Of a stretch of 16,566 bases of DNA, positions 13,258 to 16,566 are shown piece after piece. The DNA lies in assembly GCA_016191305.1 (NCBI GenBank), contig JACPOX010000009.1:1-16566 (forward strand), in the 5' to 3' direction. The notes below the pieces were generated by a model that was given only the letters and a program-made list of their open reading frames with translations, searched no databases and was not told where the DNA came from. The stretch's first letter is position 1. The number at the start of each line of letters is the position of its first letter. The translations under genes and the position numbers were made by a program. This stretch comes from Legionella longbeachae. GTDB lineage: Bacteria; Pseudomonadota; Gammaproteobacteria; Legionellales; Legionellaceae.

Positions 13258-14568
13258 TTATATGTCATACCAAACAGACATCCGGGAGTTATCTTCATTT
13301 TCAAGAACATCATTTTTTTTTATGAAAAGTCTACATAAAGTATTTATAGTATTTGCTAATAATTTTTCACTTTCATCCTCCTGAGGTTTCTTCACGGATG
13401 ATGGGGCTTTTTTTTGAGAAGAAAATAAAGTTCCAATATAGGGTGTATGAAGGGGATTGGATGTAGGTTTTTCTTTATTTTTTAGCGAAAAACCAAGGGG
13501 CATTGTAACATCCATCACTATTTTTAAATGTTTATCCTTTTGATTTCCATAAATATTTGGATGCCCTAATGTTGGAAGAGAGGAAAAGCAACCTAATTTT
13601 TGCAAAAATCCAAACGTAGAAGGAATGCTAAAATCACCTGTATAGCCCATGCGATCAAATAATTGAGGCCATAAGGCAGATGGATTGAATCGAATATTCA
13701 CTGTTTTTCCTGGATTGTTTTTTTTATTAAATTGATCGCGATTTTCCCGGAATTCTTTCCAAACAAAAGCGTTATTAAACTCTTTTGTTCCTATCAAACG
13801 ATAAAAAGTTGAAATAATTTTAGGATTAAAAATTTCATTTTTTTCCATTCCAATCTGGATCTTCCAAGTTGGATCAGATGTGTCAAAAAAATCCTCCAGA
13901 TTATTTTTTAAATATTGTCCCAAAATGTATATCTGAACCCTGTGTGACCATTTCCCATGTTGTGAAGAGGCACCTAAATCATTGAATGGATGACCCTCAC
14001 TGAGGATTTCATTAAATTGATCTGGAGTGAGAACTGTTTTTGTTTTTGGTATTTCAATGAGATTGGAAAAACCAGATTCTTTTTCAAATTCTTCAAGAAT
14101 ACTCTCAAATAAGACCTCAACCGATTTTTCCGGGTAAAGCATACTTAATTTAGATAATTTGTTCTTCAGTTTTTGCAATTCATTGATGTATTCACTTCGA
14201 TTATAGGGATTGCAATCAAAGAATTTTCGGGTCTTACGAACAAATTTATCCCAAACTTTATATTTTGAATTCTCGATCATGGGGGGTATATTAAGCAACG
14301 GTAGATAAGAAAACGTGTGGTCAGGGAATCCTTCTTCCGACTTTTTGGCCATCATTTTCCCATAAGAAATATAATTTTGTTTAAATGACGCAATTAATAA
14401 ACAGATTTTATTTTTCCTGGGCGATAATTGTTGCTTGGTATCCAAATCTAAATAGTCAAAATTATCTCGGGATTGGAGCTTGTCATCTTTTATTTTTTTT
14501 CTAATTAGATCAAAAGCAAGCCGAAGAAGCCTACTTTCCTCAGACTCAATTACTAATTTTACAGTCAT
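13258..14568 (-). CDS. Unrecognised 436-aa protein, possible secreted effector
   Basis: I do not recognise a family with confidence. The protein is hydrophilic, rich in Lys, Asn and Phe, and lacks a signal peptide and membrane helices. The N-terminal third is mostly helical with a charged stretch (EYINELQKLKNKLSKLSML). Near residue 204 is a distinctive GHPFNDLGASSQHGKWSHR segment with several potential catalytic histidines. The C-terminus has an acidic patch (PQEDESEK) and ends ENEDNSRMSVWYDI, resembling the Glu-rich E-block and C-terminal signals of Dot/Icm substrates. It stands alone, with a perfect TATAAT extended -10 box upstream and no good ribosome site before the ATG. A T4SS effector is my inference, resting on gene isolation, composition and C-terminal acidity only. 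Confidence 0.7.
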   Translation of the reverse strand: MTVKLVIESEESRLLRLAFDLIRKKIKDDKLQSRDNFDYLDLDTKQQLSPRKNKICLLIASFKQNYISYGKMMAKKSEEGFPDHTFSYLPLLNIPPMIENSKYKVWDKFVRKTRKFFDCNPYNRSEYINELQKLKNKLSKLSMLYPEKSVEVLFESILEEFEKESGFSNLIEIPKTKTVLTPDQFNEILSEGHPFNDLGASSQHGKWSHRVQIYILGQYLKNNLEDFFDTSDPTWKIQIGMEKNEIFNPKIISTFYRLIGTKEFNNAFVWKEFRENRDQFNKKNNPGKTVNIRFNPSALWPQLFDRMGYTGDFSIPSTFGFLQKLGCFSSLPTLGHPNIYGNQKDKHLKIVMDVTMPLGFSLKNKEKPTSNPLHTPYIGTLFSSQKKAPSSVKKPQEDESEKLLANTINTLCRLFIKKNDVLENEDNSRMSVWYDI

Positions 14569-14595
14569 ATTGTTGTTCTTGTATAAAAAAGATAA

Positions 14596-14604
14596 ATTAT
14601 ATCA
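14596..14604 (-). promoter_or_regulatory. Extended -10 promoter of the effector-like gene
   Basis: On the minus strand TGATATAAT forms a perfect extended -10 element (TGnTATAAT) 27 bases before the ATG. The -35 region is weak, as is usual for extended -10 promoters. Confidence 0.55.
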
Positions 14605-14682
14605 CAATCTATCTTGATAATTGCAGGGCAAATTAAAAACAAATCACTTACAATTTTTTATCGTATCATCATTCTTCTGAGG

Positions 14683-14719
14683 TGGGTTTTTATCTCAGGA
14701 TCATTAGTTGACCTTGCTT
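14683..14719. repeat. Imperfect 37-bp direct repeat, right copy
   Basis: This is the partner of 13164-13200. Just after it, 14733-14757 contains a GC-richer, imperfect hairpin (AAAGCGCC...GGCGTTGCTTT) that is not followed by a clear T run on either strand. Confidence 0.6.
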
Positions 14720-14773
14720 CGATTTTTCATCTAAAGCGCCTTGAGCGGCGTTGCTTTTGAGATTTTAGTTTTT

Positions 14774-14959
14774 CTATTCTTTTATCTTAGGTTGTTTTAA
14801 TTTCTTGTTTTCTTTTTCTATTAGAACGCGACAGTTTTTACAAATCAAACTATAGGTGACTTGCATGCTCGTATTTCTTCCAGTTATAAAGTCACAAATA
14901 GGTTTTGTCTTATGACACTTTTTGCATACTCTTGTATCAGTAGGTTTACACTTAGCCAC
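14774..14959 (-). CDS. Small CxxC zinc-ribbon protein
   Basis: This 61-aa basic protein starts with GTG and has two cysteine pairs, VCKKCHKTKPICDF and LICKNCRVLI, spaced about 27 residues apart. The layout (CxxC, KP-x-x-F, then CKxC) resembles the zinc-binding segment at the N-terminus of phage HNH endonucleases and related small phage proteins. No HNH motif follows, so it is either a stand-alone zinc ribbon or a truncated relative. The C-terminal tail is lysine-rich, as expected for nucleic-acid binding. The ribosome site is weak (GAAAG), and the effector-like gene's right-hand repeat is close by. Confidence 0.55.
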   Translation of the reverse strand: MAKCKPTDTRVCKKCHKTKPICDFITGRNTSMQVTYSLICKNCRVLIEKENKKLKQPKIKE

Positions 14960-15154
14960 AGTTCACTTTCTATTTCTATAAACTTCAATTAAGTATAACA
15001 CTAAGCTTAACACCCACAAAATAGCCCATTGCGTTGGAGCATCTCTAATGGTTTGTCCAAAAAAAATTTATCTATTTTTAAATTAAATATTTTAGTTCAA
15101 AATATATGTCAATCAAAGATTGCTTGATAAAAATACAACTTATTCGGAGTGTGC

Positions 15155-15631
15155 ATGCCAAAATATAACTCATATTATTTAAAATGTTTTGTCGATGAAT
15201 TCACTAAAGCGATAACTAATGAAGAAAAAAATCAAATTTGGCAGAAGGCTGAAACTCCCATTATTGAATATGTTCCAAATCAGCCAGAGCAGTGTTTGGT
15301 CACCTTTTTATATAGAGAGGAAAGTGACCAAAAAACAATTTATTTGTGGTCTACATTTACTGGATTACCTTGTTCTTTGCAAAGTCAATTTAAAGCGATT
15401 CCAAACACTGATATTAGATACTTAACTTTGATGTTGCCGCGTACTTTTCGCTCCGCATATAACGTACTCATTGTTGATAAAGATACTGCAAACGCGGAAT
15501 TCTCAGAGCAGGAACACGCTGAAAACCTCTATCCCGTTCCAACAGGAAAATTCAAAGAATCACAAATGTTATTAATGCACTTATTTAATAAGGTTGTGTC
15601 CAAACCGATCCAAAAAATAAACAAGAAATGA
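15155..15631 (+). CDS. Fes-like esterase, N-terminal domain (split gene, part 1)
   Basis: This 158-aa product matches the N-terminal domain of enterochelin esterases (PF11806), an immunoglobulin-like substrate-recognition module. VTFLYR (49-54), the following YLWSTFTGLP, and DIRYLTLMLPRTFRSAYNVL correspond to VTFLWR, the VWIYINGV-type strand, and the W..T..L...WRGSYCF region in Fes. I choose ATG 15155 over GTG 15149 because GGAG sits 5 bases before it. The frame stops at TGA 15629-15631 just where Fes proteins continue into the catalytic domain, which lies in the next frame and begins with an overlapping ATG. Alone, this domain has no catalytic residues. Confidence 0.75.
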   Translation: MPKYNSYYLKCFVDEFTKAITNEEKNQIWQKAETPIIEYVPNQPEQCLVTFLYREESDQKTIYLWSTFTGLPCSLQSQFKAIPNTDIRYLTLMLPRTFRSAYNVLIVDKDTANAEFSEQEHAENLYPVPTGKFKESQMLLMHLFNKVVSKPIQKINKK

Positions 15632-16566
15632 CTTACTATAAAGATTATGACAATCCCAGTGAGTATTTTGGCAAAGAATCCATTGTTGAAATACCCAACG
15701 CTCCAGCTTTTATAACACCATGTTCTTTAAATAAAGCAAAAGAACATCGTGAACAATGCAAAAAAGAGCATCGATTTTTTTCTTTTGAGCTAAATTTTTT
15801 GGAGAGCCGTTTAAAAAACGTTTCAGGCTATTACGAAAATATTGAACAATCAACACGAAAATATTGGGTCTACTTGCCTCCTGATTATGATAAACAGGCA
15901 ACACCTTATCCTATGATTTTATTTTTAGATGGTAGTGATTATTTAAATCCTATGCCTGAACCGCTTATTTTAGATAGGCTCATCCAAGAAGGAAGTATTC
16001 CTGCTTGTGTTACAGTGTTTCTGGAGTATTCAAGCATACATCGTATGCATGAGTACAATTGTAACGATGAGTTCACTTCATTTTTAGCGGATGATTTTAT
16101 TCGGATGTTACATGATAAGAATCAGTTTAATATCACTCAAGACGCGAGGTTAATAACGATTGTTGGCCAAAGTGCCAGTGGTTTAGCTGCTTTTTATGCC
16201 GCTTTAACTAATCCTACAGTGTTTGGCAATGCTATAGCTTTATCACCTTCCTTGGAAATGCAAAAACTCAATGAGTTAGAACAAAAAATTGAGCAAAATT
16301 ATAAAAAAAATCTTGATACTCAATTTATTTTTGATGTGGGTACCTATGAGACAATTCCAGTGGATTTAGAATTTAAAGATGGATCTACTCAGTCCATTTC
16401 TACATTTGAAGCTAATCGTAGAATTGCTGATTTGATGCAGAAGAAAGGGATGTTGACGCATATGCCTGAATTTATAGGTGGTCATAATTATGGCTGTTGG
16501 TTTGCCGGTTTGCCTGTTCATATAAAAACCATTTTTGAGCATAGAAAAGAAGCAATACCCTCGCAG
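15628..16566 (+). CDS. Fes-like enterochelin esterase, catalytic domain (split gene, part 2; runs off window)
   Basis: 313 codons are visible and the gene continues past the window. The sequence follows the Fes catalytic domain closely: SRLKNVSGYYENIEQSTRKYW region, YPMILFLDGSDYL, VTVFLEYSSIHRMHEY.N (Fes has IDAIDTTHRAHELPCN), nucleophile S182 in VGQSASGLAA, and histidine H286 in GGHNYGCWFAGL. It has no signal peptide, so it is cytoplasmic like Fes, which opens imported trilactone siderophores to free iron. The ATG overlaps the upstream stop as ATGA but has no good ribosome site. The frame is also open upstream of the ATG, encoding TDPKNKQE, matching the DPLNP linker of Fes, so the two ORFs were one gene. 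Reinitiation by coupling could still make this half. Confidence 0.85.
   Translation, partial: MTYYKDYDNPSEYFGKESIVEIPNAPAFITPCSLNKAKEHREQCKKEHRFFSFELNFLESRLKNVSGYYENIEQSTRKYWVYLPPDYDKQATPYPMILFLDGSDYLNPMPEPLILDRLIQEGSIPACVTVFLEYSSIHRMHEYNCNDEFTSFLADDFIRMLHDKNQFNITQDARLITIVGQSASGLAAFYAALTNPTVFGNAIALSPSLEMQKLNELEQKIEQNYKKNLDTQFIFDVGTYETIPVDLEFKDGSTQSISTFEANRRIADLMQKKGMLTHMPEFIGGHNYGCWFAGLPVHIKTIFEHRKEAIPSQ

Noticed and set aside
14733..14757. Hairpin AAAGCGCC...GGCGTTGCTTT as a terminator
   Set aside because: Imperfect stem, no adjacent T run, and no gene ending there that would use it.
15710..15904. Minus-strand open frame of 64 codons
   Set aside because: Antisense shadow of the Fes-like catalytic domain.
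1..16566. CRISPR array or defence system
   Set aside because: No regularly spaced repeats with unique spacers, no cas, restriction or abortive-infection operon; the only defence-type gene set is the broken toxin-antitoxin pair.

Overview
The window is AT-rich accessory DNA from a gammaproteobacterium. Legionella or a close relative fits best: low GC, a lone protein resembling a Dot/Icm-type effector, small LuxR-type regulators, and a mix of GNAT, esterase and methyltransferase genes. This is inferred from gene style; no ribosomal or core marker gene is present to prove it.

Layout. 1-424 has no convincing gene. 425-2923 (minus) is a tight four-gene unit transcribed as aldo/keto reductase, GNAT acetyltransferase, NYN-domain RNase-like protein, MazG-like pyrophosphohydrolase. 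The NYN gene has a one-base frameshift that detaches its C-terminal OST-HTH/LOTUS domain. 3024-4718 (minus) is an Atm1/HMT1-like ABC exporter whose 5' end is fused head-to-head with a decapitated RelE/HigB-type toxin. The intact HTH antitoxin follows at 5034-5327. Next come an IS30 transposase tail (5382-5507), the 3' end of a tRNA gene (5547-5574), and a cluster of four GGCAGT boxes, which together look like the scar of an integrative element. 5792-6598 (minus) is a SAM methyltransferase. 6721-7189 is a frameshifted GNAT gene whose first 33 bp are tandemly duplicated.

7589-8056 (plus) joins a P-loop N-terminus to a LuxR-type HTH. 8101-8539 holds a decayed ORF6N-type phage-like gene and an adjoining unidentified open frame. 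8618-9301 is a VanX/DdpX-like D-Ala-D-Ala dipeptidase. 9315-12823 (minus) is a coupled three-gene operon: an exported polysaccharide deacetylase fused to an alpha/beta hydrolase, an exported Fes/IroE-type esterase, and a double-GNAT protein. 12827-13092 contains gene debris, including a methyltransferase fragment. 13258-14568 (minus) is an unrecognised 436-aa protein, possibly a secreted effector, lying between two imperfect 37-bp direct repeats. 14774-14959 encodes a small CxxC zinc-ribbon protein. 15155 to the end is a cytoplasmic enterochelin-esterase (Fes)-like gene split by a frameshift into an N-terminal-domain ORF and a catalytic-domain ORF; the latter runs off the window.

Three genes (NYN-LOTUS, GNAT, Fes-like) are each interrupted by a single-base change in or near a homopolymer. 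Either this island is actively decaying, or the assembly has homopolymer errors; reads would decide. The most interesting intact items are the P-loop/LuxR fusion, the deacetylase-hydrolase fusion operon, the effector-like orphan, and the toxin/ABC deletion junction beside an integration scar. I see no CRISPR array, rRNA or complete tRNA.
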